NCBI GenBank assembly: GCA_963728475.1
Contig: CAVSKL010000003.1
Coordinates: forward strand, 310,001 to 374,000
DNA from: CAVSKL01 sp963728475 [NCBI: Candidatus Eiseniibacteriota bacterium]
GTDB lineage: Bacteria > Eisenbacteria > RBG-16-71-46 > JABDJR01
DNA: 64,000 bases
Direction: 5' to 3'
Below are positions 50,858-59,937 of this stretch, in pieces. Position numbers and translations under genes: made by a program. Position 1 is the first letter of the stretch, and each line of letters begins with the position of its first letter. The notes beneath the pieces are model-generated. The model was not told where the DNA came from. It ran no database searches and worked only from the letters and a program-made list of their open reading frames with translations.

Positions 50858-53785
50858 TCAGGCCATGGCGGCGACGTCGGCCAGGGACAGGGAACGGCCC
50901 TCGAGGCGTTCGGTCTCGAACACGCGGTCCCCCAGCTCCGACCGCAACGAAGCGGTCGCCCGCTCGAAGAGATCCAGCTCGATCGCCTCGAGGGAGGCCT
51001 CGATCCTCATCAGCAGCGCCTCGGCTGCGCCCACCAGCCGCGCCGCGGTCTTCGGCTCGCCCTCCAACCGGTAGATCTCGATGAGGGCGGGGAGGTCGTT
51101 GGCGACGCCGTAGGCGTTCTCCGTCTCCCGGTTGATCCGCATGCACTCGCGCAGGCGCTCCCGCGCCACGGCCGGGTGTCCCTCCAGCACGTCCACGATG
51201 GCGAGGTTGCCCAGACCGACCTGGACGCGCGTCAGATCGCCGGCCCCCTCCGAGTACGCCAGCGCCCGGTCGAAACAGCGCCGGGCTTCGGCGAGAAGGC
51301 CGCCCATCACCCCGACCAGGCCCACCGTCATGTCGAGGCGGGCCATCCCCGCGCGGTCGTCCAGCTCGGTATAGATCGCGCGGACCCGGTCCAGAAGGGC
51401 GTGGGTGCTCTCCGGCTCCCGGCGGTAGGAATAGATGTTGGCCATGTTGAGCATGGCCGCGGCCATTCGCGACTTGTTCCCGAGGCCGTTCTGGATGACG
51501 GTCTCCTCCCCGTAGAACGCCAGCCCGGCCTCGTAGTCGCCCTGGAGGAACGCCAGGCGCCCGGACCGGGAGAGGGCCGCCGCCCGGCGCCGGGGAGGGA
51601 CGGCATCCCCCAGGTTCAGGGTTTCCGCGAACCACCCCCGCCCCTCGGAGTAGTAGCCGGGGACGAACCACAACCGGCTCAATCGCTCCGTCAGCAACAC
51701 CGCCCGCTCCGGTTCGTGCTGGAAGCCCCAGGTCAACGCCCCCCGCAGGTTGTCCTCGTCGGCCTGCACCCGGTGCAGCACCACCACCTCGGAGTCCCGC
51801 CGCAGGTCCTCCCTCAGCCCGGAGACCCAGGCCAGGAAATACTCCAGGTGGGCGGCGCGCACCGCATCCGCCCGCCCCGACTCCGCCAGCAGCTCCACTC
51901 CGAACTGGCGCAGGGTCTCCAGCATCCGGTACCGCACCGGGCTGCCGTCGACGCGTTCGGTGACCACCAGCGACTTGTCGATGAGGCCGGTCAGGCGATC
52001 GAGCACCTGGAATTCGTCCGCCCCGGCCAGGCACGCGGCGGCCTCCAGCGTCCACCCGCCGGTGAAGGCCGAGAGCGACACGAACAGCTCCTGTTCGTCC
52101 GGGGCGAGATGATCGTAGCTCCACTGCACGGTCGCGCGGAGGGTGCGGTGCCGCTCGAGCGAGGACCGCGATCCGCCGGTCAGCAGCCGGAACCGGTCGT
52201 CCAGCATGTGCGCGATCTGTTCCACCGACAGCACGCGAACGCGCGCGGCGGCCAGCTCCAGGGCCAGCGGGATGCCGTCGAGGCGCCGGCAGATGTCGGC
52301 GACGATGCGGCCGTTGGCGGGGGCGAGCACGAACTCCGGATCGGCCTCCCGCGCCCGGGTCGCAAAGAGCCGGACCGCCTCGTAACGAAGGAGGTTCTCC
52401 GGATCCGGGTCGGCGCCGGCGGCCGGAAGGGTCAGGCTCTTGACCGCGAACAGCCGCTCTCCGTCGATCCCCAGCCCTTCGCGCCCGGTGGCCAGCACCT
52501 TGAGGTCCGGGAGCGCCCCCAGCAGGCGGTCGGCGAGTTCCGCGCTCGAGCGGAGGAGGTGCTCCACGTTGTCGAGCACGAGCAGGCACTTCAGGCCGGC
52601 CAGGCTCCGGATGACCGCGTCCTCGTGCCGCTCCGAGGCCTCGACCTTGGCCCCCACGGAGCTCGCGGTAACCTGCGCCACCAGCGAATCGGATTCGACC
52701 GAGGCCAGGTCCACGAACCACACCCCATCGGGATAGGTATCGAGAAGGCTCTCCGCCAGCCTCAGCGCGAGCCGGGTCTTTCCCGAGCCACCCACCCCGG
52801 ACAGGGTCAGCAACCGGGTCTCGGCCAGGACCCGGGCGCACTCGGCCAGCTCCTTCTCGCGGCCGATGAACCGGGTCCGTTGCCGCGGCAGGTTGTGGGG
52901 GGTGGTGACCGGCCGGTCCCCGGCCAGGGGGGTCGGGGTGGACGTCCGGTCCAGCAGGAGGGCCTCCGCGAACCGGCTCATGGAGGCGAACCGGTCCGCG
53001 GGGAGCTTCTCCAGCGCCCGGCTCAGCGCCGCCGCCACCGGACCGGGAACGTTGGGGCGGAGGTCGTTCACCGGACGGGGGAGGGCGGTCAGGTGGAGGC
53101 GGAGGAGCGTCTCGCCGGTGGGGGCGACGAAGGGAGGCACGCCGGCCAGCATCTCGTAGAGCACGCAGGCGAGCGCGTATTGATCGGCCCGGGGGTCCGC
53201 GCCGGCGCCGGTCGTCTGCTCCGGCGCCATGTACTGCGGCGTTCCGAGCAAGGTTCCGGAAGATGTGGCCCAGGCGGCGGTGGCTGCATCGTCCGCCCGC
53301 GGCTCGGCGGGCACCGATCGCGCGATCCCGAAGTCGGCCACCAGGGGGATCCCGTCGGCCAGGAGCAGGTTCTCCGGTTTCACGTCGCGGTGGATGAGCC
53401 CGTGCTGGTGAGCGTGGTCCAGGGCGCTCGCGACCTCCCGGGTCAACCGGAGCGCCTCCTCCAGGCCGAGCTGCCTTTCGCGGTTCAGCCGGTCGCGCAG
53501 CGACCCCCCCTCGATGAACGGCATCACGTAGTAGACCCGCCCGTCGGCGGCCCCGGAGTCGAAGAGCGGGAGGATGTGCGGGTGGGTGAGGCGGGCGGCG
53601 ATCTCGATCTCCCGCAGGAACCGGTCGTGGCCGATCGCCGCGGCCACGTCGTTCCTCAGCACCTTCACCGCGACCCGCCGGCCGTGCTTGAGGTCGTCGG
53701 CCAGGTAGACGGTGGCCATCCCGCCCCGGCCCAGCTCGCGCTCGATGCGGTACCGGTTGCCGAGAGTCGCCAGGGGGGCGCTCAT
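50858..53785 (-). CDS. Ser/Thr kinase - STAND ATPase - TPR fusion regulator
   Basis: The product is about 975 residues from the ATG at 53785 (chosen by kinase homology; a GTG at 53908 is alternative). The kinase domain (1-270) has GRGGMATVY, VAVKVL, LIHRDVKPENLLL, VADFGIARS and QYMAPEQ. A STAND/AP-ATPase domain (about 315-640) follows: FIGREKELAECARVL, Walker A LSGVGGSGKTRLAL, Walker B CLLVLDNVEHLL, GIPLALELAAARVRVL. The rest is TPR-like helical repeat (MAAAMLNMANIYSYRR, VQVGLGNLAIVDVLEGHPAV). It resembles signal-integrating STAND regulators but with a kinase instead of an HTH. No membrane span. Autoinhibition by the TPRs, released by a ligand, is the likely mode. Confidence 0.9.
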   Translation of the reverse strand: MSAPLATLGNRYRIERELGRGGMATVYLADDLKHGRRVAVKVLRNDVAAAIGHDRFLREIEIAARLTHPHILPLFDSGAADGRVYYVMPFIEGGSLRDRLNRERQLGLEEALRLTREVASALDHAHQHGLIHRDVKPENLLLADGIPLVADFGIARSVPAEPRADDAATAAWATSSGTLLGTPQYMAPEQTTGAGADPRADQYALACVLYEMLAGVPPFVAPTGETLLRLHLTALPRPVNDLRPNVPGPVAAALSRALEKLPADRFASMSRFAEALLLDRTSTPTPLAGDRPVTTPHNLPRQRTRFIGREKELAECARVLAETRLLTLSGVGGSGKTRLALRLAESLLDTYPDGVWFVDLASVESDSLVAQVTASSVGAKVEASERHEDAVIRSLAGLKCLLVLDNVEHLLRSSAELADRLLGALPDLKVLATGREGLGIDGERLFAVKSLTLPAAGADPDPENLLRYEAVRLFATRAREADPEFVLAPANGRIVADICRRLDGIPLALELAAARVRVLSVEQIAHMLDDRFRLLTGGSRSSLERHRTLRATVQWSYDHLAPDEQELFVSLSAFTGGWTLEAAACLAGADEFQVLDRLTGLIDKSLVVTERVDGSPVRYRMLETLRQFGVELLAESGRADAVRAAHLEYFLAWVSGLREDLRRDSEVVVLHRVQADEDNLRGALTWGFQHEPERAVLLTERLSRLWFVPGYYSEGRGWFAETLNLGDAVPPRRRAAALSRSGRLAFLQGDYEAGLAFYGEETVIQNGLGNKSRMAAAMLNMANIYSYRREPESTHALLDRVRAIYTELDDRAGMARLDMTVGLVGVMGGLLAEARRCFDRALAYSEGAGDLTRVQVGLGNLAIVDVLEGHPAVARERLRECMRINRETENAYGVANDLPALIEIYRLEGEPKTAARLVGAAEALLMRIEASLEAIELDLFERATASLRSELGDRVFETERLEGRSLSLADVAAMA

Positions 53786-53966
53786 GCGGGGCGCGACGGT
53801 GAAATGCGGCCGCCGGGGCCGGAAGAATGGTTCATGGGAGTGTGGATGCCTACGCTCCGATGAGTTTCGGTTGGACGCCGCCAGGGGGAAATCGAGCCGA
53901 GTATACACAACCCCCCCCGCCCGCAGGGCCGGCCTCCCTCGGGGGGCAAGCGGTGGGGGAGGGCGG

Positions 53967-54923
53967 CTAGAGCCGCGCGAAGCCGTCGAGCGCCTCCACC
54001 ACCGCGCCCGGGAAGTGCTCCATGTCCCCGTGTCCGGTGTCGGGGAGCACGTGGAGCCGGCTCGTGGTCCAGCGCCGGGAGAGCCGCCACGCGGTCTCGA
54101 GCGGGCTGCTCACGTCGTAGCGGCCGTGAATGAGCACGCCGGGGATGCCGTTCAGCGCCGCCGCGTCGCGGACGAGCTGGTCCTCCTCCAGGAACGCGGC
54201 GTGCCGCCAGTAGTGGGTGACCAGCCGCGCGAAGCGAAGCCGGAAATCCGGGTCCGCGAACCGCGGATAGGGCCGGTGCCCCGGCGAGAGGGAGACGTGG
54301 GCGTCCTCCCAGGCGCACCACTCCCGCGCCGCCCGGTCGCACTCGGCGGGGTCGGGATCGAAGAGCAGGGTGTGGTAGGCGTCCACCAGGCGCATCCCCC
54401 GCAGGTGTTCCGGCACCGCCGAGGCGAACCGGCGCCACTCCTCGGGGAAGATCCGCCCCACCCCTTCGGTCATCCACTCCACCTCGCGCTGGGAGGTGGT
54501 GCCGACCAGGGCCAGCGCCAGGGCGGCGACCCGTCCGGGATGAGCCTGGGCATAGGCGAGGCCCAGCGTGGTCCCCCACGACACCCCGAGGAGGGTCCAC
54601 CGCTCGACCCGGTGAAGCTCCCGGAGCGCCTCGATGTCGGCGATGAGGTGCTGGGTGGTGTTGGCGCTCAGATCGGCGACGGACCGCCCGGCGAGGGGGC
54701 GGCTGCGCCCGCAGCCCCGCTGGTCGAACAGCACGACCCGGTAGGCCTCGGGGTCGAAATAGTTGCGCGCGCCCGGGGTCAAGCCCGAGCCCGGCCCGCC
54801 GTGGAGATAGAGGGCGGGGCGCCCGGAGGGATTGCCGCAGCACTCCCAGTAGATCCGGTGCCCGTTCCCGGCCTCCAGCATGCCGGTCTGGTACGGTTCG
54901 ATGGGCGGATACTTCGCGGTCAC
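53967..54923 (-). CDS. pip: Proline iminopeptidase (S33 alpha/beta hydrolase)
   Basis: The product is about 318 residues from a GTG at 54923, which overlaps the stop of an upstream micro-ORF (GTGA). A longer frame reaches 54947. Family motifs are LYLHGGPGSGLTPG (oxyanion hole), FDQRGCGRS, the nucleophile elbow LLGVSWGTTLGLAYA (Ser), VLIHGRYDVSSPL (Asp) and LPDTGHGDME (His). It removes N-terminal proline from peptides in the cytoplasm. Length and motifs are complete. Confidence 0.92.
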   Translation of the reverse strand: MTAKYPPIEPYQTGMLEAGNGHRIYWECCGNPSGRPALYLHGGPGSGLTPGARNYFDPEAYRVVLFDQRGCGRSRPLAGRSVADLSANTTQHLIADIEALRELHRVERWTLLGVSWGTTLGLAYAQAHPGRVAALALALVGTTSQREVEWMTEGVGRIFPEEWRRFASAVPEHLRGMRLVDAYHTLLFDPDPAECDRAAREWCAWEDAHVSLSPGHRPYPRFADPDFRLRFARLVTHYWRHAAFLEEDQLVRDAAALNGIPGVLIHGRYDVSSPLETAWRLSRRWTTSRLHVLPDTGHGDMEHFPGAVVEALDGFARL

Positions 54924-55090
54924 GCGCCACCCCCGGCCGCGGGGCATCCGGCCGGCCGGCCGCTCGGCCCGGAGCCCAAGGCGAGGGTCGGGAGCCGGTC
55001 CAGGAACCGGGGACGGCCGGATCCCTGGCCGGCAAGGGCGAGGCCGGAAACCGCCAGCAGAACGACGGACATCCTGGTGAACCGACGCAT
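54920..55090 (-). CDS. 56-residue secreted micro-protein coupled to the iminopeptidase
   Basis: An ATG at 55090 with AGGAG about 10 bases upstream opens a 56-codon frame: RMSVVLLAVSGLALAGQGSG, a signal-peptide-like hydrophobic segment, then a Pro/Gly-rich end (LALGSGPSGRPAGCPAAG). Its TGA overlaps the GTG start of the iminopeptidase by 4 bases, which argues that it is translated. It may be a small exported peptide or simply a leader that couples translation. No family is known. Confidence 0.5.
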   Translation of the reverse strand: MRRFTRMSVVLLAVSGLALAGQGSGRPRFLDRLPTLALGSGPSGRPAGCPAAGGGA

Positions 55091-55400
55091 GGGGTGGGGT
55101 CTCCTATCGGCTTACGGGAGGTACCGGGGAGGCCGGAGCGGCGACGGCCCGGGCCGGAATGCCGGTATTCTAGTCAATGCGTGCCGGGAGCGTGCCCGTT
55201 CCTTCTTTCGATGGTTTCCGGGCGGGGGAGCCCGGCCGGCGGAAGCGAATTCAGAACAAGGATTGTCGGCTCCTGCCGATACCTGCTAGAGTAGCGGCTC
55301 GCGCGCAGTTCGGTCTGCGCCGGCGAAGAGGACGTACTCCTTACGGCCCCTTCAAACCCTCGATCATTATCCCGCCTAGACCGTCCCACAGCACATCGCT

Positions 55401-55423
55401 CTGGGTAGGCTGATACCCAGGAG
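55401..55423 (+). promoter_or_regulatory. Hairpin overlapping the RBS of the RNA helicase
   Basis: CTGGGTA (55401-55407) pairs perfectly with TACCCAG (55414-55420) across a 6-base loop. The right arm shares its last two bases with the AGGAG ribosome site (55419-55423), 7 bases before the ATG at 55431. Opening of this stem should change translation, as for temperature-responsive leaders. The rest of the 340-bp gap 55091-55430 is a long leader with a weak upstream promoter (TTGTCG, TAGAGT near 55262-55291) and no gene. Confidence 0.55.
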
Positions 55424-55430
55424 CGCTTTC

Positions 55431-56987
55431 ATGCCTTTTCGTGCTCTCGGCCTTCGGGCCGAGCTCGTTCGTGCCGTGTCCGAAGAGGGCTATGACCGGC
55501 CCACGCCGGTCCAGGTCCAGGCCATTCCCGTGGTTCTCGAGGGCCGCGACCTCATGGCCGGCGCCCAGACCGGAACCGGCAAGACCGCCGCCTTCACCCT
55601 TCCCCTGCTCCAGATCCTCGCCGAGACCCCCAGCCCGGAGCCCCCGCCCCGGCACTCGAAGCCCTACGAGGACCCGCGGCCCGGCGCGCGCCGTCGTGGA
55701 CGCCCGGCCCCCCGGCCGGTCCGGGCCCTGATTCTCGCCCCCACCCGGGAGCTGGCCATCCAGGTGGCGGAGAGCGTGAACACCTACGGCCGCTATCTTC
55801 CACTCCGCTCCGCGGTGGTCTACGGCGGGGTGGGGATCGTGCCCCAGATCGAGGCGCTTCGCCGCGGCGTGGACGTCCTGGTGGCGACCCCCGGCCGGCT
55901 CCTCGATCTCATGGGCCGGCGATCGGTGGACCTCTCCGGGATCGAGATCCTGGTCCTGGACGAGGCCGACCGCATGCTGGACATGGGCTTCATCAAGGAC
56001 ATCCGGAGGATCCTCGGGGTGCTCCCGCGGAAACGCCAGAACCTGCTCTTCTCGGCGACCTTCCCCGACGCGATCAAGGCCCTGGCCAAGGACCTGCTCC
56101 ACGATCCGGAGTCGATCCAGGTCGAGCGCCGGAACGCCCCCCCCGACCTGGTGTCGCAGGTGGTATATCCGGTGGACGGCGCGCGCAAGCGGCAGGCGCT
56201 CGCCCACCTCATCGGCACCAACCGGTGGAACCGGGTCCTGGTGTTCACCCGCACCAAGCGCGGGGCCAACCGCCTGGCCCAGCAGCTCGAGGACGACGGC
56301 ATCACCGCGTCGGCCATCCACGGCAACAAGAGCCAGGGGGCGCGCACCAAGGCGCTTCACGATTTCAAGAAGGGCGCGGTGCGGGTCCTGGTGGCCACCG
56401 ACATCGCGGCCCGAGGCCTCGACATCGACCAGCTGCCGCACGTGGTCAACTACGAGCTTCCCCACGTCCCTGAGGACTACGTCCACCGGATCGGCCGCAC
56501 CGGCCGGGCCGGCAACGAGGGGGCGGCGGTGTCGCTGGTCGCCGCCGACGAGCGCGGGTTGCTCGGGGGCATCGAGAGGCTTCTGAATCGCGAGATTCCG
56601 GTGGCGGCCCTGGAGGGCTTCGTGCCCGTGCTCACCGCCCGGCGGCCCGGATCCGACAACCGGCGCCCGGGACCCGGCGGCCGGCGGCCCGGATCGGACA
56701 ACCGCCGGCCCGGATCGGACAAACGGCGTGGCGGGCCGGACGACCGGCGCGCAGCGTCCGATAGCTGGCGCTCCGCGCCCGACGACCGGCGCTCCGGCGC
56801 GTCCAGGCCGGGCCGGGCCAAGGCGGTCCCGGCCCCGGCGGCCCCGGCCCACAATCGAAGCGGCCGCGCCCCCGGGGACGCGGTCCGGAACCCCGATCGT
56901 CCCCACCGGAAGGACGTGGTGAAGCCGGCCCCGGGCCGCCCCGAGTTCGGCCGCCCCCGCCGGAAGCCGTCGCGCCCCCGGCCCTGA
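55431..56987 (+). CDS. rhlE: DEAD-box RNA helicase, RhlE-like
   Basis: The 518-residue product has all helicase motifs: Q-motif [13 protein letters not shown], motif [12 protein letters not shown], Ia [82 protein letters not shown]. The last 130 residues are a low-complexity basic tail with repeated RRPGSDN units, typical of RhlE-type helicases and used for RNA binding or condensate formation. An insert of about 35 residues ([20 protein letters not shown]) lies between motifs I and Ia. It unwinds RNA in ribosome assembly or mRNA decay. A hairpin covers part of its ribosome site. Confidence 0.93.
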   Translation: MPFRALGLRAELVRAVSEEGYDRPTPVQVQAIPVVLEGRDLMAGAQTGTGKTAAFTLPLLQILAETPSPEPPPRHSKPYEDPRPGARRRGRPAPRPVRALILAPTRELAIQVAESVNTYGRYLPLRSAVVYGGVGIVPQIEALRRGVDVLVATPGRLLDLMGRRSVDLSGIEILVLDEADRMLDMGFIKDIRRILGVLPRKRQNLLFSATFPDAIKALAKDLLHDPESIQVERRNAPPDLVSQVVYPVDGARKRQALAHLIGTNRWNRVLVFTRTKRGANRLAQQLEDDGITASAIHGNKSQGARTKALHDFKKGAVRVLVATDIAARGLDIDQLPHVVNYELPHVPEDYVHRIGRTGRAGNEGAAVSLVAADERGLLGGIERLLNREIPVAALEGFVPVLTARRPGSDNRRPGPGGRRPGSDNRRPGSDKRRGGPDDRRAASDSWRSAPDDRRSGASRPGRAKAVPAPAAPAHNRSGRAPGDAVRNPDRPHRKDVVKPAPGRPEFGRPRRKPSRPRP

Positions 56988-56996
56988 CGCCGTCCC

Positions 56997-57015
56997 GGTC
57001 GGGGCAAGCCCGACC
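56997..57015 (+). terminator. Short hairpin just after the helicase gene
   Basis: GGTCGGG (56997-57003) pairs with CCCGACC (57009-57015) around GCAAG, 9 bases after the stop. There is no U-tract, so termination is possible but not strong. Confidence 0.4.
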
Positions 57016-57199
57016 TCATTACCGGGGAAAGCCTCAATTGACACCGCTTCCATCCCGGCTCTAGGTTGAGAAATCATGAGTGGCCGGTCGACGGGCCGGT
57101 TCGAGCCAGGCGGCCATCCGGCCGGTGGCGTTTATGGCCCGTCGATCCGCGACGAAGTTCTTGTGTCTCCTCCCCGATGCCATTGGAAGTGGGTTCGAG

Positions 57200-57322
57200 A
57201 TGTTCGGAACGAAACGCCTGGCGGCCGGCGTCAGAGGCACCGCGCAGGGCGTAGGATTTCGTCCCTTCGACTGCGGCCTCGCCTCGCGCCTTTCCCCGGC
57301 TCGGGTCCGGCCATGTCGTTGA
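57200..57322 (+). pseudogene. HypF/acylphosphatase N-terminal remnant
   Basis: A 40-codon frame from ATG 57200 reads RLAAGVRGTAQGVGFRPFDC, then GLASRL, and soon stops. V-R-G-x-x-Q-G-V-G-F-R-P-F is the phosphate-binding signature of the acylphosphatase domain at the start of HypF, the carbamoyl-transfer protein of NiFe-hydrogenase maturation. The rest of HypF (about 700 residues) is missing; the frame runs into the start of the next small gene. It is a leftover of a deleted hyp gene. Confidence 0.6.
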
Positions 57323-57576
57323 CCGACGATTTCTACGCATACCGGCGAGAGTGCCCCGCCTGCGGCGAGGTGCTGGATCCCACGAGTCTCCACGGCCAAT
57401 CCCTGCGCTGCCCGGGTTGCGGCCGTGTGTACGACGCGCGGCGGGCGGGGCGCTCGCCGGATGCCCCCGGCCTGCAGCTGGAGCCGGTCCCGCTTCTTGA
57501 GCTAGCGCCGGATCCGGGCCGGGGCGGGTTCGATTCCGGCGAGTCGTCCCTCACCTCTCCCGAAGGAGGAAGCTGA
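57313..57576 (+). CDS. Small zinc-ribbon protein
   Basis: The product is 87 residues from the ATG at 57313. Two CPxC knuckles (ECPACGEVLDPTSLHGQS, LRCPGCGRVYDARRAG) form a single zinc ribbon or rubredoxin-like metal site. The acidic Pro-rich C-terminal half (LQLEPVPLLELAPDPG) is probably unstructured. The start codon overlaps the end of the HypF remnant. It is followed 1 base after its stop by a 32-codon membrane protein, so the two are coupled. Function unknown; a protein-interaction or metal-delivery role is possible. Confidence 0.6.
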   Translation: MSLTDDFYAYRRECPACGEVLDPTSLHGQSLRCPGCGRVYDARRAGRSPDAPGLQLEPVPLLELAPDPGRGGFDSGESSLTSPEGGS

Positions 57577-57577
57577 C

Positions 57578-57676
57578 ATGAAGTGGGTTCTGCTGGCCAT
57601 TCCCGCGCTCGCTCTTCTCGCGGTCGCGATGGGGATTCCCGAGCTTCGCCGGTATCGGGAGATGAAGAGCATGTGA
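57578..57676 (+). CDS. 32-residue single-span membrane protein
   Basis: The ATG at 57578 has AGGAGG about 10 bases upstream. The product begins MKWVLLAIPALALLAVAMGI and ends PELRRYREMKSM: one membrane helix followed by a short basic amphipathic tail. This is the layout of the DUF6893-type small proteins. It follows the zinc-ribbon gene by a single base. Too short for usual gene callers; role unknown. Confidence 0.65.
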   Translation: MKWVLLAIPALALLAVAMGIPELRRYREMKSM

Positions 57677-57712
57677 GGCGGGGGCGGCTTATCCCGCCCC
57701 ACAGGAGAGACC

Positions 57713-57748
57713 GGCCCGGACTTGGAACCCTCCTTCCGAGTCCGGGCC
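57713..57748 (+). terminator. Strong hairpin after the small genes
   Basis: GGCCCGGACT (57713-57722) pairs perfectly with AGTCCGGGCC (57739-57748) over 10 bp. No U-tract follows. The gap 57677-57960 holds nothing else. Confidence 0.55.
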
Positions 57749-57960
57749 GTGTCGTGTACGGAGCCGGAGCCGACTTCCGGAGCGCCACCTCCACTCGCCC
57801 GGCGATTATGGAAGCAAACCCTTGTCCCACCCCGCCAGGGAGGGCCCCGGGACCCCCCGGCGCGCTAGTTCGTTGACTTGGCGCACCCCATGGAGCATTC
57901 TCCCAATCCTTCATACCCACCCTATTTCCCGCACGCCAGAGAGGCCCGGCATTTCCAACC

Positions 57961-59034
57961 ATGCCCCGCGGGATTCCGCTCACCCTTGACCGAAACGAGA
58001 ACCACTACGGCCCTGCTCCCGCCTGCCTGAACCTCCTCTGCGACCTCGACCCCCGGTTGCTCCACGACTACTCCCGGGACTTCCAGGCCGGTAGCTATAG
58101 CCGCCTTTCCCGCCGGTTGGCCGGAATCCACGGGGTGGACGAGAACCGGATCATCCTGGGCTACGGCTGCGAGGACATCCTCAAGGAGGCGGTCCACCAC
58201 TTCGTGCGGGCGGGGGACCCGGTGCTGGTGCCCACCGCTTCCTGGTGGTACTACCGGTCGGTGGCCGGCGAGGTGAACGGCAGGATCGTGGAGTACCCGC
58301 TGGTCGAGACCCCCACCACCTACCGTTACGAGCTGGACGCCCTGCTCGATCTGCGGCACCGGATCCCTCCGGCGATCCTCCTCCTCGCCAGCCCCAACAA
58401 TCCCACCGGTAACCCGCTCAGATTTGAGGAATTGCTCGAGATCCTGGCCCGGTACCGGGGGGTGCCGGTGCTCCTCGACCAGGCCTACTACGGGTTCTCG
58501 GCGAACGGCTTCGACGACTGGGGCGGCCTGACCGACGAATTCCCCGACCTCATCGTGCTTCGCTCCTTCTCCAAGCTCTACGGGCTGGCGGGCGCGCGCA
58601 TCGGCTACGCGATCACCGGGCCGGGAAACGGGGAGTTCACGCGGTTCTGCTCCCGGAACCTGGGATACAACCGCATCTCCGAGAGCCTGGCTCTGGCCGC
58701 CCTGGACAGCCCCGGCTACTACGCCTGGGTCCGCGACCTCATGGCGCTGGACCGGGCGGAGATCTACTCCGCCCTGCGCCCGATGGAAGGGGTGCGGGCC
58801 TACGAGTCGGAGGCCAACTTCGTGCTCGCGCGGTTTCCCCGCGAGGCGCTATCCGCCCTGGACCTCGAGCTCCGGAGACGCGGCCTCATCGTGAAGTTCT
58901 TCAAGGAGCCCGGGTTTCTCGACTGTGCCCGCATCACCCTGGGCACCCGGGAGGAGAACGCCTTGCTCCTGGAGGCGTTGGTCTCGGCATTGCCCGCGCT
59001 CCAGGTAGCGCGAGCGGTGGAGAAGACGGCTTGA
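57961..59034 (+). CDS. PLP-dependent aminotransferase-fold enzyme (HisC/CobD-like)
   Basis: The 357-residue fold-type-I PLP enzyme resembles histidinol-phosphate aminotransferase and the related phospho-amino-acid decarboxylase CobD. It shows LTLDRNENHYGPAP at the start, ILLLASPNNPTGNPL, VLLDQAYYGFSA, and the PLP lysine Lys205 in SFSKLYGLAGARIGY; FKEPGFLDCARITLGTREEN ends the small domain. No histidine-synthesis gene is nearby. It heads an operon with a CDP-alcohol phosphotransferase, a nucleotidyltransferase and an exporter, all overlapping by 4 bases. This suggests it makes a phospho-aminoalcohol or amino-phosphonate head group. The exact substrate is unknown. Confidence 0.8.
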   Translation: MPRGIPLTLDRNENHYGPAPACLNLLCDLDPRLLHDYSRDFQAGSYSRLSRRLAGIHGVDENRIILGYGCEDILKEAVHHFVRAGDPVLVPTASWWYYRSVAGEVNGRIVEYPLVETPTTYRYELDALLDLRHRIPPAILLLASPNNPTGNPLRFEELLEILARYRGVPVLLDQAYYGFSANGFDDWGGLTDEFPDLIVLRSFSKLYGLAGARIGYAITGPGNGEFTRFCSRNLGYNRISESLALAALDSPGYYAWVRDLMALDRAEIYSALRPMEGVRAYESEANFVLARFPREALSALDLELRRRGLIVKFFKEPGFLDCARITLGTREENALLLEALVSALPALQVARAVEKTA

Positions 59035-59937
59035 GCCCGCGGCGGCGGCTCCGCGCCGCCTATCGGGCCGTGCTCAAGGCTCCCGAGACCGAGGAGTCCC
59101 TCGATCTCCTCTTCTTCCGCCCCCTGGCCTACCTGGTGGTCCGGGGGGTGGAAGGCACCCCTCTCACCGCGAACCAGCTCAGCTTCGTCAGCATGCTGTT
59201 CGGGGTGGCGGCGGGGTGGCTGTTCTGGGGGGCCACCCCGGTCTCGCTGGCCCTGGGCGCGGCGGCGGTGCTCGTGTTCAACGTGCTCGACTGCGCGGAC
59301 GGCATGCTGGCGCGGGTGCGCGGCACCGGGTCCTCCGTGGGCTACGTCTGGGACGGTTTGTGCAACTACGTGGCCTCGGCGGCGCTGGTCGTGGGGCTGG
59401 GGCAGGCGTCGGCCTCCCGTCACCACGGGTCGTTGCTGTGGTGGGGCCTGGCGGTGGCGGCGGGCATTTCCCTCGCCTGGTGGTGCTCGGTGGTGGACGG
59501 CATGCGCCTCCGCTGGATGCACCGGGTCCACGGCCGCCGCCTCGACCGGGGCGGCGAGCTGGCCGGGCTGACCGCGGCCGCCGCGGGATGGCGGGCGAGA
59601 CGGAGGCCACCGGTTCGAGCGCGCCCTGGTCGCGGTTTACGCCCTCTACGTGGGCCTGTGGGACGGTTCTGCGGACGGGGGGCAGGCCAAACCGGGCCCC
59701 GACGACCTCCTGCCCGCCGCGGATTGGGCCCGGGCCAACCGTCCCGTCCTCCGCCTGGCGCTGATCTACGGTTCCTCGGCCCAGCTCACCGGGATCATCG
59801 TGGCCGCGCTTCTCAACCGCCCCGAGTGGGCGCTCTGGGGCGCGGCGACCGCCGGCAACCTCTGGGGCGCGGGGATCCTGCTCTACCGCTGGGTGGTCCG
59901 CCGGCGCCTGCTTTCGCACGCTCTGGCCGAGGCATGA
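59031..59937 (+). pseudogene. CDP-alcohol phosphotransferase, frameshifted in this assembly
   Basis: It begins at a TTG overlapping the previous stop (TTGA). The first 180 or so codons give the CDP-alcohol phosphatidyltransferase core: LSFVSMLFGVAAGWLFWG and VLDCADGMLARVRGTGSSVG, then YVWDGLCNYV. Between about 59540 and 59590, in a run of CCG/GCC, the coding frame must shift by +1 to continue as RFERALVAVYALYVGLWDGS, then RLALIYGSSAQLTGIIVAAL, to the stop at 59937. It is either a sequencing error or a real lesion. The fourth Asp of the motif D..DG..AR(8)G...D...D is Asn here (WDGLCN). The enzyme family links a head-group phosphate to a lipid or inositol. Confidence 0.75.

Noticed and set aside
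50774-53863. 1029-codon plus-strand frame opposite the kinase-STAND gene
   Set aside because: Antisense shadow of a gene with clear kinase and ATPase motifs; no motif of its own.
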